Positions 10,053 to 20,464 of a stretch of 64,000 bases of DNA are shown in pieces (within the stretch, counting starts at the first letter, position 1; the number at the start of each line of letters is the position of its first letter). Origin of the DNA: Marsupella aquatica. Lineage: Eukaryota; Marchantiophyta. The translations under genes were made by a program, and so were the position numbers. The DNA lies in the NCBI GenBank assembly GCA_973895155.1, contig OZ316896.1:16864001-16928000 (forward strand), given 5' to 3'. Under the pieces are notes generated by a model. That model was not told where the DNA came from, searched no databases, and worked only from the letters and a program-made list of their open reading frames with translations.

Positions 10053-11084
10053 AGGAGGTCCCTTGTAATGCGGCTGACATTATTTATGAGTTTCATGGTG
10101 TGGACCACTTCGGATCAGCAGGTACAACAGGCCTTGGAGAGGCCTCATCACCTTATCAGCAGCATGCTAGCAGCTTGGACAGTGGAGAGGCTGGCACTTC
10201 TGGCTCTTCAAGTACGAGTACATCAGGTCCTATTCCTAGTGTTGCCAACTACACATTTATCATGGGCAACCACCTGAGTAAAAGACAGAAGGACCAGCTG
10301 CTGAATTTGCTCCTCAAGCATGAGAATGTGTTTGCTTTCTCTATGAAGGACTTGGGTAAGTGCAAGACTATGCAGTTCTCCATTGAGTTGGCTGATGAAA
10401 CACCTATCTTCAGGCGGAGACACCGTTTGAGTAAGCATGAGTGGCAGCTGGTGGATGAGAGGTGCCAAGAGCTCTATGAAGCTGGTCTTATTCAGCCATC
10501 TACATCAGATTTTGCGGCAGCTACAGTGATGCCAGCAAAGAAGGATTCCAGTGGATTGTGGACAGAGAAGCGCATGTGTGGGGACTACAGGCCATTGAAC
10601 CTGGTCACACCCCAGGACAGGTACCCCATGCCATGGCCAGAGGAGCTATTTGACAGCATTGGAGACTCAGACATCTTCACTCTTGTGGATCTAAGGCAAG
10701 CCTTTAACCAGATTTTGCTACTTGCAAAGGACCGCAAGAAAACAGCTTTCCATGGCAGTAACCAACTATGGGAGTGGTTGGTGATGCCATTTGGCTTGAA
10801 GAATGCGCCCATATTCTTTCAAAGAGTCATGGACCAGGTTCTTCAAGGTGCTGAGTTTCTGAAATGCTACATTGATGATGTGTTGGTCCACAGCAAAGGA
10901 TTTGACCAGCATCTACTTGACCTTGAGGAGCTATTCATGAGGCTTAAGAAGGTGAACCTAAAGATACACCCCAAGAAGTGTGAATTTGCTGTCAGATCAG
11001 TAGTATACCTTGGGCACCGCATTCTTCCAAATGGAACCATGGCTCACTGGGCCAAGGTGGTATCCATCTTGGAAATGCCCACTA
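10053..11084 (+). pseudogene. Reverse transcriptase of copy B
   Basis: Ty3/gypsy RT with the landmarks FRRRHRLSKHEW, MCGDYRPLNLV, FTLVDLRQAFNQI, WLVMPFGLKNAP and the catalytic YIDD box in CYIDDVLVHSK (about 10863-10895), then YLGHRILPNG. It breaks off after ILEMPT at about 11084, where the sequence enters an inverted block, and a stop follows at 11096. The RT itself is intact up to that point. Its upstream part is continuous with the methyltransferase linker apart from the G-tract frameshift. Confidence 0.9.
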
Positions 11085-12232
11085 GCCTCGAGATGTGAGG
11101 GGTAATTCTCCAGCCAAATCACATGACCAGCGATAAAACATGCCCTGAATAGGGAGTGGATGAAGTGTGGGTTGCCGAGATGTGAAAGAAGTCCTCACCC
11201 TATCACACTGTTCACACCGGGCAATAACATCTCGAACCTGGCCATGCATGCCTCTCCAATGATAATGAGGGACCAAGAGGCTGTAAGTCCTCTTAATGCC
11301 AAAATGACCAAGCTCAGAATGTACCTTATGGATAAGGCCAACCCTCTCATGAATGGTTGGAACCATCACTTCCCTGTCTGGCAAGCAGCGCACGAGATGA
11401 TCTCCCTTCCACAAGTAGCGCTTGGACCTTCGCTGAATTCAGTCTCTCTGGGCAGCAGTAACATGTGTGGGTAACTCCCCATGCTGCAGAAATCTCAGAG
11501 TGTCGTTGTCCTCCCATATGTCCACCACAGGTTGGTCAACAACATAGCATGGCAGCAAAGCAAGATAGGTAGATGCATGAAATGTAGGCAGGATGGAAAC
11601 CTGGTCAAAATCCTGCCGTGCATCTGAGGAATCATTAGAGGTAATCAAAGGGCTACGGGACATAGTGTCAGCATTCTGATGTGTCACACCAGGCCTATGA
11701 ATTACCTCAAAGTCATACTCCTGGAGTATGAGCGCCCAACGAGCAAGCTTGCCAGTAAGCTTGTCATTGTTCATCAACCACTTCAAGGGCTGGTGGTCGG
11801 TGTAGAGGACAAACCTGGTCCCATAGAGGTAGGGTCTGTAATGTATGACAACCCACACAACAGCAAGGCATTCACCCTCATACGAAGAATAATGACTCTC
11901 TGCCTGATTGTTGCTCCTGGATGCATAGGCAATGACGTACTCTTTACCTTCCTCATCATGCTGGCCCAGAATGGCACCAATCCCAAGGGCACTCCAATCT
12001 GTGTGTAGCACAAAGACCTTGCTGAAATCAGGTCTTCTCAGCACCGGGTATTCTGAGAGCTTCTCCTTCAAAGTGGCAAATGCTGCCTCAGCATCTGTAC
12101 TCCATGTCCAAGTCACATTCTTTTTCAACAAAGCATACAATGGATGTGCAATGGTGCTGAAATCTTTGATGTAGATCCGGTAGTAATTGCACAACCCAAT
12201 AAAACTCCTCAAAGTGTGAACATCGGTAGGAG
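11085..12232 (-). pseudogene. Inverted block: RNase H and integrase zinc-binding domain of copy B
   Basis: This roughly 1.15-kb piece of copy B pol lies in reverse. On the minus strand it reads PTDVHTLRSFIGLCNYYR, the RT connection, then Ty3-type RNase H with FVLHTDWSALGIGAIL and LYTDHQPLKWLMNN. After a TGA at 11439-11441 comes the integrase HHCC zinc domain (HSELGHFGIKRTYSLL ... CEQCDRV) and the start of the catalytic core with its first Asp in WSCDLAGELP. The two ends match the open ends of RT (11084) and of the integrase core (12233), which identifies a simple inversion. The downstream integrase frame equals the RT frame, so no net length was lost. Confidence 0.85.
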
Positions 12233-13246
12233 TATAATCTCTACATCATGATCATGATAGAGCATTTCTCCAAGTGGATAGAACTTGTGGCATTGCCGGA
12301 TAAGACCTCCCGTAGCACCAGGCAGGCATTCCTGCAACAAGTTCTCAGCCGCTTTGGAGCTTGTGCAGAATGTCTCATTGACCAGGGCTCAGAGTTTAGA
12401 GGAGAGTTCCAGGAGCTGCTTGATCAGGCCCTCATTGATCATCGCCGGACATCACGAGATCACCCACAGGCAGATGGCTTGGCAGAGCGCATGGTTCAGA
12501 CATGCAAGAAGGGTCTCCGGAAGATCTGCCTCACCAAAAACAAGGAGGATTGGGACCTGGCCTTACCCTACATTGCCATGGGGTATAGGATGTCCAGACA
12601 TGCATCACTGTCTAACTTTTCTCCCTACTTCTTGTTGTTTGGTCGTCACCCAGTTCCACCTTCTGCTATTGCTGCTCACATGCTTCAGGTGGTGGACTTG
12701 GATTCAGCTGTGACTTGGTCTGATGTGATCTCTGAGAGGGCTGCCCTATTCAAGAGGGTTATGCCCATGGCCATGGAGAATTTGGCCATTGCACAGCACA
12801 GGGACACACTGTGTTATGCACACACACGAGGGGGCACTTTTCAGCCCAAGGTCAGGAAGTTTGATGTGGGAGATTTTGTGTACTTGCAGCGGCAAGCTAA
12901 CGACAACCTGGACACCTCTACCAGTCATACTATTCTCAGGGTTAAAGCTATTCGACCGTCTGGAGTGCTAGAGTTACAAGGGGCAGATGGGCGCACAATT
13001 GCTGACAATGCTAAGAATTGTGCCCCTTGTCATCTGCCTAACCTAGATCCCACCATTGTGACTTCTACTTGGATTCCACCTGTGGACTACCCTTGCAAGG
13101 TGTGTTTGCGAATTGATGATGCTGACCAGATGCTGCTGTGTGACAATTGCAATGGAGGGTACCATCTTTTCTGCCTTCGGCCTGAACTTACCCAGGTGCC
13201 AGAAGGGTTATGGTTTTGCCCTTCTTGTGCTCCACGTGCTACCTGA
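12233..13246 (+). pseudogene. Integrase core, C-terminal module and PHD finger of copy B
   Basis: The frame starts within the integrase core at IMIEHFSKWIELVALP and shows the second Asp in LIDQGSEFRG and the Glu in HPQADGLAERMVQ, spaced as in DDE integrases. The first Asp lies in the inverted block. A Ty3/gypsy C-terminal module follows (KFDVGDFVYLQ ... ILRVKAIRPSGVLELQGADG ... CHLPNL). The last 55 residues form a PHD finger, and the frame ends with TGA at 13244-13246. There is no chromodomain. Integrase inserts the cDNA into host DNA. A C-terminal chromatin reader would fit site selection. Confidence 0.9.
13094..13228 (+). other. PHD finger at the integrase C-terminus of copy B
   Basis: The Cys4-His-Cys3 pattern is complete: CKVC, then CDNC, YHLFC and finally WFCPSC. 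The run DQMLLCDNCNGGYH and the PEGLWFCPSC ending are textbook PHD. Residues before the second Cys pair (IDDADQ) are acidic, as in PHD fingers that bind unmodified histone H3 tails, but ligand preference cannot be read from sequence alone. It lies where chromoviruses carry a chromodomain. Whether copy A has it is unknown because that end is outside the window. Confidence 0.9.
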
Positions 13247-13278
13247 ATTTTCTTCAGCCCTCCTTTTGGCTGTGGTCT

Positions 13279-13286
13279 GGGGGGGA
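13279..13286 (+). other. Polypurine tract of copy B
   Basis: The run GGGGGGGA lies 33 bp after the pol stop, the usual place for the plus-strand primer. An LTR starting with TG would be expected next. Instead R-U5-like sequence follows directly. Confidence 0.6.
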
Positions 13287-13459
13287 TACAGAGGTTTACA
13301 CCTCCACTACGTACATACCACTTCATTTGCTTTCTTGGCACTTGTGAATGTGATTGGACTTTTTCTATGCATGTTGGTTGCTAGCAACTTGCACATATGC
13401 CTTGCCGGTGACTTGTATGTTTTCGATACACTATGGCTACGATACTATATGTCACGACA
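13286..13459 (+). repeat. Extra R-U5 fragment between purine tract and 3' LTR of copy B
   Basis: It starts ATACAGAGGTTTACACC and ends TGTCACGACA, and it matches the last 158 bp of the following LTR (13820-13977) apart from a short insertion of about 17 bp and a few changes. Only GC separates it from the TG start of that LTR. It looks like an LTR whose U3 has been deleted, in tandem with a complete LTR. Confidence 0.7.
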
Positions 13460-13461
13460 GC

Positions 13462-13977
13462 TGTCATGCCGAGGGACAGTGCCTCTTATGCACATCGGCA
13501 TGTCCCTCGCCTGCCCGCTAGGTATGTAGTTAGGGCTAGTGTACTACCTGAGTTAGCGACATGTTCTTGTAGCAAGTCTGGGCCGTTCTTGAAGCAAATG
13601 TGCTTGTTAGTGTGACGCCAGGACTTTGCTTGCTTAGGGCATGTCTTTCTTTGTGGGTTTTCAGTTCTTCTTGAATCGCTGTCGACAGAGCTCAGACAGT
13701 GCTCGTCGGTTCCATACACGGGATTCACACAGTGATTCGTTAGATGCTCCCGGCCGATCTTGGCATCCCGCCGGTTTTCGATTCGATTTTAGTACACTTG
13801 TTTCTCTTACGCCTTTTATATACAGAGGTTTACACCTCCACTACGTACATACCACTTCATTTGCTTTTTCTTGGCACTTGTGAATGTGATTGGACTTTTC
13901 TATGCATGTTGGTTGCTAGTAGCTTGCACATATGCCTTGCCGGTGACTTGTATGTTTTCGATACATATGTCACGACA
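13462..13977 (+). repeat. 3' LTR of copy B (516 bp)
   Basis: Starts TGTCATGCCGAGG and ends TGTCACGACA (TG...CA). U3 matches the LTR of copy A. A TATA element (TTTTATATA, 13814-13821) lies just before ACAGAGG, which probably begins the R region. Flanking sequence after 13977 does not match either element. Confidence 0.75.
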
Positions 13978-16874
13978 TATATCCAATCTATTGCCTGACA
14001 AAGTTTGCGACTTCTGGAAGATCATTTGTTCCAATACCAATGAACACAAAGATGGTCAAATATTCTAAATCACAAGTTCACTTAACACTTGGAAATTTCA
14101 TCTGGGTCAACTGAAAAATGGTGTTGCTAAGCAATGGCATGACATTTTGACGTCTTTCATGTTCAAGGTTGTCAGATTGTCAAGCTACCAAGGGGACAAT
14201 TTGGTAATGTAATAGAAACAACTTTTAAGTACATTGTCATTAAAGATGTTTGAATTTACAATACTGCCACTTTTGTTTTTGTATTTACAAAAATGCCACA
14301 ATTTTCGTATATAGTTACCTTGGTAAACTTGTCATCCGTATGTCAAACCGTGACATTTTTATAAATACAGAAAAAATAATGACAATATTGTAAATTAGAA
14401 CATTTTTAGTGGCAAAGTGATTAAAAGCTGGTAATATAAATTGGGGTGCAAATGGTATGGAGACCATTTACAGGTCAAATTTGAGTCAAAAGTGTAAACA
14501 ATGTTCTGAAAGTCCATTCAAGTTTTATCCTTTGGGCTTAATAGACAACCTGGAGGTCCATCCCAGTTCAGTTTTAGTTCTTACCACATTATTTACTGTC
14601 TTGAACTACAAAATACATCATAATAACTTTTCAGTCTACAAATAAATACTCGTCTGATTTTGAGACCCTCAATATATACTTTAACTTAAACAAAATAATA
14701 TTCCTGGAGTTTTGAGCCATTCCAATTTTTTTTAATTGGACTAAATTCTTCTAGGATTCTGAGCCCTACCAGCAGGCTGGTGGGCTAGACTTTCATACCA
14801 CTCCTTTATTTTCCTCCCAAATACACCTTGTAGTTATTGATAGTAATTCAGCATGGCACTCATGGAGTCTTAGGTTCAATGTTCAATGAGGGGTGACTTT
14901 TTAGCATCTTCTTCAAGGAGACACAACCCTTATGTGGGCAGATTAATTAAATCTACAAATATAATAAGGGATCCCATTTTTTTAGTCCTTTGTCCCAATA
15001 CAAAAAACTTCTGGGTAGGAAAGATCCACAACCATTGGATTTGATTAGTTGTTTCCCCTGACCATTGATGGAAAAAATGTCCACCCGTGGCACATATGTG
15101 CTTCCCACTGCCCCATAAATGCCCTGGCTCGAATCCCTATGGGCAGGCCCTCCTTGCACAGTGCAACACACTGGCATAGGGCTCGTGATTCATAATTCTC
15201 CATGAAAAATGGTCAATCATCCCCTTCAAAGCTAAGGGGGTGTAAAAAGTAAAATTAGTTCGTGGACCCCCACCTGTTTTTATTCGATTGAGATTGAAAA
15301 GTGGATAGTTCGCTAAGTTCGAGGCTATAGAATCTCAATACATGGAGGCATTTCAACTGTAGCTATTTAATGTATAGTATAAGTTAGTTTCCTTGCTCGT
15401 GAAGGAAAAAATGGTGAATGCCCTAATCATAGGCGCTTTGGTGCAAGTCTTGGCCAAACTACTTGACACTGAACATGAATTTTGAGGTGCCAGTTTAGGG
15501 ACAGCATTGCAATTGCCAAGTGGCCGTCGTCAGCAAGTTTGGCTATAAATGACTTTGAAAGTGTATGTTGCTGACTTCAATTCCTGAAAGCACATGATAT
15601 TACAGTCCCCAAGGGCGAAGAGTCTATTATTGAGCACTGATTCCATGCTGAGGACAAATCCGTTCCTAACTCGACTCCACATGTTTACAGTTTTCGCCCG
15701 AGAATGACAATTAATTACTCAGTGTGTTTGACAAGGAGGTGCTCATAAGAAAGTTGACCTTGTTCGATCGATCTGCTTTTGTCTTTTTCTTTTGCTCAGG
15801 TCGCTGCCTTACAGCTCTTCTCTGCCCCGATCGTGTATGGCCCACTCGAACAAAAAAATCTATCTTGAAAAACATGGTGGGAAATCTCAGGGCGCAGTAA
15901 AGTTAAGAGCCACCAACACGCTGCCGAGAGGGAACTCCAACTTACACAAAAAGCTTCACAAAGGTGAATCTACTGTCACGTCGTAGGCTTCGGCCTTAAC
16001 TCAGACTTCAGCTTAGACGGGCACATCCCTCGTAAATCTGAGGGTTTGGGCAGGAAGGGAAGCACGTAATGCACCTTATTCTCGTAAACTAGCGCTAAGT
16101 GCGCATACTGCTAAATACGGACACCTCCTAGGTATGGTTTGTGTTCCGCCGCCGGAACGTACCTTAGTCGATAGCAGCATCGACCCCGGCTTAAGGGCTT
16201 CTAAGCCTTCGTGCTGTCCGCCTTCGATCCGGATTCGATGATACAGGTCCTCAACCCGTGCTTGCAACCACTTACCCGCAGGCTGCACCCTGTGCACGTC
16301 TCGGGTAGTGCGTTCGGCCTGGCGCTGCCACCCATATACGAGAAACCCACACACATATGCGCACACATGCATACAATCTCGATTTACACGAAGGAAAAAT
16401 GATGGGAAAGGATTTTACTACAAAGGGAACATATGCGTACACTTAGTTGACACGACAGCCCTGGAATGCACAGGTTCAAGGCCAAGGGTGCACACTACAA
16501 CGGAGCCCGGCTCCGCACTCGCCCGACGAGCTTAGTCCTACCCCCTCCCCTTGGTACTCTGTCATTCCCAGAGGTCGGGACTCCCCGCATGTCCCGCGGA
16601 TGTCCGACTCTGAAACTAAAAACCCCCCCCCTTGCCTCTACCGAGGGGTGCACTAAATACTAAGAGCCGAGGAACGGGGCGTCCTCCTGCCGAAGATCCG
16701 CTGACCAAGGTCCTAACTAAGCTGACAGTCAGGCCGGAAAACGGCTGTGTCTTATTAGAAGATCCTAATCTATGCAGGCTGGACAGCAGGGCAGCGCTGC
16801 TGTACCTAAGGCAGGTGCCTATCCCAAGAGCCTAACTAAGCCAATCCTAATCCTAATCTATTCCTACTCCGCCG
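13978..16874. other. Non-coding interval
   Basis: The part from 13978 to about 15980 is AT-rich and shows no recognisable gene or element. From about 15990 base composition turns GC-rich and stays so through the gene at 16875-19517. The 0.9 kb before 16875 is therefore probably the 3' flank or untranslated region of that minus-strand gene. Confidence 0.5.
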
Positions 16875-19517
16875 CTAATGCCTGGCACGCTTGCCAGAGC
16901 CGCCCGAATGGGAACGGCCATCCCGCTGCCTTCGAAGCCTGTCATTGTCCGCTTTGAGGAGCTGGACCTGGTCCAGCAGAGATTCGTTCTCTCGCCTCGC
17001 CGCGTCCGTCTCCTCTGCTGCCTCCTGACATGCCTCCTCCAGCTGCTGGGCGTCGCTCGTCAGTTTACTCGCCAGCTGGTCCTGCTTCTCGGCCTCGGTT
17101 TGGAGCCGCGCCATCTCGGCCTGCAGCGTGGCTATCTCCGTCGCGTCCCGCTGGGCTCGCTCCTCGGCCTCCTCCAGGTCTTTCTGCCAGGTGACAGCTT
17201 GTTTCTTCAAACTGTCAATCTGGTTCCGGAGTCGTGTAATCTCGGCCTCGTTCCCAGCTTTGGCCTGTTCGGCTAGGGCGGTAAGAGCGTACGCCTTTGC
17301 TAACAACTCATCGGCGGCTGCAACCTTGGGTCGTAGTTGCAGAAGCTCAGCCTCTTGAGCCGCCACTTCGTTCTTTAGGTACACGGACTCCACCCGGTAC
17401 CGCTCTATCCTCTGAAGGGCCTCCGACTGGGCCCGACCTGCCTTTACGGCGGCAACCAACTCCTGATTGAAGAAACAGGCTACCTTCCGGGCCATGAACT
17501 CCCCGGTATCCCGGGCAATTTGATGAGAGAAATCTCCCAGAAGCCCGTTCAGAAACGTACCCTGTACGAAGAGTTCCGGGTGGTCCAAGTTGTGCCTGTC
17601 CGGATTTGGGCACGGGCAGACATCAACACGTGCAGGGGCCGGGGCAGTGACGTCCAGCCCTGGGGACATAACGTTGGAAGGGGCTGGAGTGTCCTCCTGC
17701 AGCGATGTCCGGTTCTCCGAAATTGCCACCGGCGGGTCCTTGGGAGACCCGGGTTCGGGTAAGACCTCTGCCGTACCAACTTCTGTACTTAGCCCGGCTA
17801 GTTGGGTCGCATCAACGGTTGCGATGACCGACCCCTCCGACGCCTCCTCGGTTACGATTACAGCTATTTGTGGAGGTGGGGTGGGTGAAGCTGGCGTGTC
17901 CACTGGACTTTGGGCCTCGGGTTGGGGCCGTCTCTCCAATGCCGGAAAAACCCACCTAGCTGGGACCAGCTTTGTAACGTTGATGCGGGGAAGGGTTCGT
18001 CGATCAAACCGGGCGTACCACTCAAGAATGATTTCAATGTGGCTAGCGAAATACGCTTTCCCGCCAATGTACAGCGTCTTCCTTCGCCGCTCCATCTCTT
18101 CATGGAATTTCTTAGCGAAGTATGACGCCCATTTCCTAGGTCGATAGTTCTCGACCTGGATGACCTGGGCGGCGGAGATCTCCCCCCGGGGTTCCATCAT
18201 GTGGAGAGCATACCTCTGGAACTCCAGCCACTCAGCTATCTCGGGCATGAGGCAGGTCCTCATCACGAACCCGTTGTCCACTGATCCCTCTGAGGGAAAA
18301 CTTGAAGATTGGTACTTGGCCCCCTTGCCCCCGGGAGCCCGTGATTCGACTCGATGGTCACCTTCGGGTAACCCGAAGATCATCTTGAGCCGTTCTTCTG
18401 TGAGGGACATATTCCTTCCCCGCAGCCGAGTCTGTTGACGTACGTCATCATAATTCTTGACGAATTCTGTCATGTCCTCCCCGTAGTACCTGCAAGTGTT
18501 CCAGGGGAGAGAGGCGAGGTGCTCAAATCCCTGAGTCTTCAGGTACACCGCATGCTTGGGATGGAGGATGTTGCTGTGAACGTTTTCCCCCATGCGATGC
18601 ATCGTTACCTTGGCTACGGCTACCGTGGCCAACGGTAACCCGGATGCACTGGCGGATTCCTTCCTCTTCTTTCCCCGTGACTGACTCGGGGAAGGTGATA
18701 CTTCCCCATCCTCCCGATCGGGCCTGGGGAGTGCCACTGCGGTTGGTAACGGGCCCGGGGCGGCCACGGTCACCATGTTGTCTGCTGGGGCCGCTCCTGG
18801 GGTCAGAGCAGGGGGTGGGGACGATATAGTGTCGGCCCCCCGAGCGCTTGTTCCTCTGGGCCGCCTGGTCAAGGGTGGGGTAGCCTCGTCGTCATCGCTA
18901 AGATCCACAGCGTTGATGACGGAGCGTACCTGTGCTGGCTGGGTGATAGGTGGTGGGGTTTGGTTAGGCTGCGGCTGAGGCTGAAGCTGAAGCTGAGGTT
19001 GCATGAGCACGGGTACGGGTACGGGTACGGGTCCGGCTGAGTTGGTCATGTTGGTTGATGGCCGAGTTCCCATGAAGCTCTGTAGGTGCTGGTAGAAGTT
19101 CTCCGAAGCGAGTGCGGACGCCCTTGTCGAACGGTTGGTACTGGACTCGCCGTTAATGACAGCCCGAACCTGGGCAGGGATGTGGTCGAAGTGATGTCGC
19201 TGCAGGTCGATTGTACCCAGGATATTGAAGACCTCGTCCGGAAGCCGAAGCAATGCTTCCCAGAACCCGATATATTTGTCTCCGTTGAAGAAGTACCCAG
19301 ATACCTCAGCTGGTCGGTAAAGCTCGCTCTGAGATGGGTAGTCAAAGTTAAGGACGTAGTGGTGTCGTCCTGCTAGGCGGATGGCTCTCTCGTATTCGCG
19401 TTCGATCTCGTATCGGTGCGGGTTGGCGTGTTTCAATGAATCGGCCAAGTGCCTTCCGGTAGATAGGAACTGCGTCCAGAATCGAATGGCCGAGCTGGAG
19501 AGGATCGTGTGCGACAT
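16875..19517 (-). CDS. Unknown 880-residue protein with C-terminal coiled coil
   Basis: A single intronless frame starts at ATG 19517 and ends at the TAG 16875-16877. I do not recognise the family. Visible parts: an N-terminal region of about 130 residues; a linker rich in Pro and Gln with a PVPVPVP stretch encoded by a GGGTAC repeat (19008-19035); a basic run RGKKRKE that could be a nuclear signal; a central domain of about 250 residues (for example WNTCRYYGEDMTEFVKNYDD and LTEERLKMIFGLPEG); a second Pro/Thr-rich linker; and a coiled coil over roughly residues 710-865 with a basic tail ending GKRARH. The frame is long and clean and lies in a GC-rich island with a TATA promoter, which supports a real gene. 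It may instead derive from a mobile element, but no LTR or terminal repeat pair was found. Confidence 0.7.
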   Translation of the reverse strand: MSHTILSSSAIRFWTQFLSTGRHLADSLKHANPHRYEIEREYERAIRLAGRHHYVLNFDYPSQSELYRPAEVSGYFFNGDKYIGFWEALLRLPDEVFNILGTIDLQRHHFDHIPAQVRAVINGESSTNRSTRASALASENFYQHLQSFMGTRPSTNMTNSAGPVPVPVPVLMQPQLQLQPQPQPNQTPPPITQPAQVRSVINAVDLSDDDEATPPLTRRPRGTSARGADTISSPPPALTPGAAPADNMVTVAAPGPLPTAVALPRPDREDGEVSPSPSQSRGKKRKESASASGLPLATVAVAKVTMHRMGENVHSNILHPKHAVYLKTQGFEHLASLPWNTCRYYGEDMTEFVKNYDDVRQQTRLRGRNMSLTEERLKMIFGLPEGDHRVESRAPGGKGAKYQSSSFPSEGSVDNGFVMRTCLMPEIAEWLEFQRYALHMMEPRGEISAAQVIQVENYRPRKWASYFAKKFHEEMERRRKTLYIGGKAYFASHIEIILEWYARFDRRTLPRINVTKLVPARWVFPALERRPQPEAQSPVDTPASPTPPPQIAVIVTEEASEGSVIATVDATQLAGLSTEVGTAEVLPEPGSPKDPPVAISENRTSLQEDTPAPSNVMSPGLDVTAPAPARVDVCPCPNPDRHNLDHPELFVQGTFLNGLLGDFSHQIARDTGEFMARKVACFFNQELVAAVKAGRAQSEALQRIERYRVESVYLKNEVAAQEAELLQLRPKVAAADELLAKAYALTALAEQAKAGNEAEITRLRNQIDSLKKQAVTWQKDLEEAEERAQRDATEIATLQAEMARLQTEAEKQDQLASKLTSDAQQLEEACQEAAEETDAARRENESLLDQVQLLKADNDRLRRQRDGRSHSGGSGKRARH

Positions 19518-19614
19518 TCAGAGGAGATAGTAGTGGCGACCTAGAGAGAACGAGAGAGCTGGGGTCGAAGCTGGCACGCGGACTGATGGACTGGTGCACT
19601 ACAAAGGGTTGGCT

Positions 19615-19625
19615 CCCCTTTTATA
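19615..19625 (-). promoter_or_regulatory. TATA box of the 880-residue protein gene
   Basis: The minus strand reads TATAAAAGGGG about 100 bp upstream of the ATG at 19517. That would place the transcription start near 19590 with a short leader of about 75 nt. The match to a plant TATA box is very good. Confidence 0.6.
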
Positions 19626-20254
19626 CTTTGAGGGCTTGTCGATCCCCGACGTCTCCTTGACGCCCATAGGTTGAACCGCTCACGCTTGTGGTGTACCGGC
19701 CACTCCGCCGGTCTGAGTCAGCGTGCGTCAGTGGCCGCTTCCTTAAGTTCGTTATACGGACCCGAGGGAGGGGCCCCTCCACGCTCGTAACCCGGGTGTG
19801 CGAATAGCGATCCTCCGCCAGCCCGAACCTGAAGTCCCCCTTATTGCCTAATGATGTCCTACCCCTAATGATTACCTAAATACTGTCGTTATACTAATAA
19901 TAGCGGCCTAAGACCCACCTAATGCGCGTGCCGAGCGCAGTTAGACTGAATCACTCATTAACCGCCGTACCGGCGGCGTCACATCTACTGCTAAAATGCG
20001 TCACCAGGCCATGCCCTGCGTAAGCAATTACCTCCCCTGTCGTGCATGGCTACTGTCCTCTCCTGTCGTGTATGGCTAGATTAGAGTTCTGTCCTGCATT
20101 CTTTGCTAGTCGCGTAGCAACTGGGGCAGCAATCAATCAATCATGATCCAGCCTGGGTAGCAACTAGCAAGCATTGTCGTATGCAGACGGAATTTACTCT
20201 TTCAATTTTCTGTTGTTCTCTGGATCATCGGGGTGTTGTGTTAGTCTCTCTCGC

Positions 20255-20300
20255 CCTTTTGTATCTCTTCCTTTTGTATCTCTTCCTTTTGTATCGCTTT
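20255..20300. repeat. Short tandem repeat, 15-bp unit, three copies
   Basis: The unit CCTTTTGTATCTCTT occurs three times in succession, the last with one change. Confidence 0.8.
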
Positions 20301-20392
20301 CACTTCGCCATGGCCTCTTTTGGTTCAAATCGCAGTCGTTCTTTTCCTGATTCGATCGTTTGTTTGTTAACAATCTTTGATGGGGCAGCTTC

Positions 20393-20464
20393 GATCAAAA
20401 TCAACAATCAAAATCAACAACGAGAACGCGTACAATCAAAATCAACAACGAGAGCGCGTACAAA
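20393..20464. repeat. Short tandem repeat containing ATCAAAATCAACAA
   Basis: ATCAAAATCAACAA occurs three times. The last two copies are followed by CGAGARCGCGTACA. Confidence 0.8.

Larger units (their letters stand above)
6681..13977 (+). mobile_element. Ty3/gypsy LTR retrotransposon copy B, defective, 5' part displaced
   Basis: Plus-strand relative of copy A that lacks its 5' LTR and the N-terminal part of gag in this window. Order: truncated gag, protease, methyltransferase, RT, an inverted block with RNase H and integrase zinc domain, integrase core, PHD finger, purine tract, a duplicated R-U5 piece and a full LTR. Lesions found by comparison with A or by frame: TAG at 7131, a 1-bp loss near 7524, TAG at 8729, a 5-bp gain near 9557, an extra G in the G tract near 10050, the inversion at about 11085-12232, and TGA at 11439. 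It cannot make a functional polyprotein. The missing 5' end is expected left of copy A, beyond base 1. Confidence 0.88.

Noticed and set aside
13450-13977. LTR of copy B beginning at 13450 with TGTCACGACA at both ends and a TATA duplication
   Set aside because: The LTR of copy A starts at TGTCATGCC, which matches 13462 and gives nearly equal LTR lengths. The TATA match is probably chance.
15110-15140. Possible tRNA-like B box (GGCTCGAATCCC)
   Set aside because: No matching A box or cloverleaf could be drawn around it.
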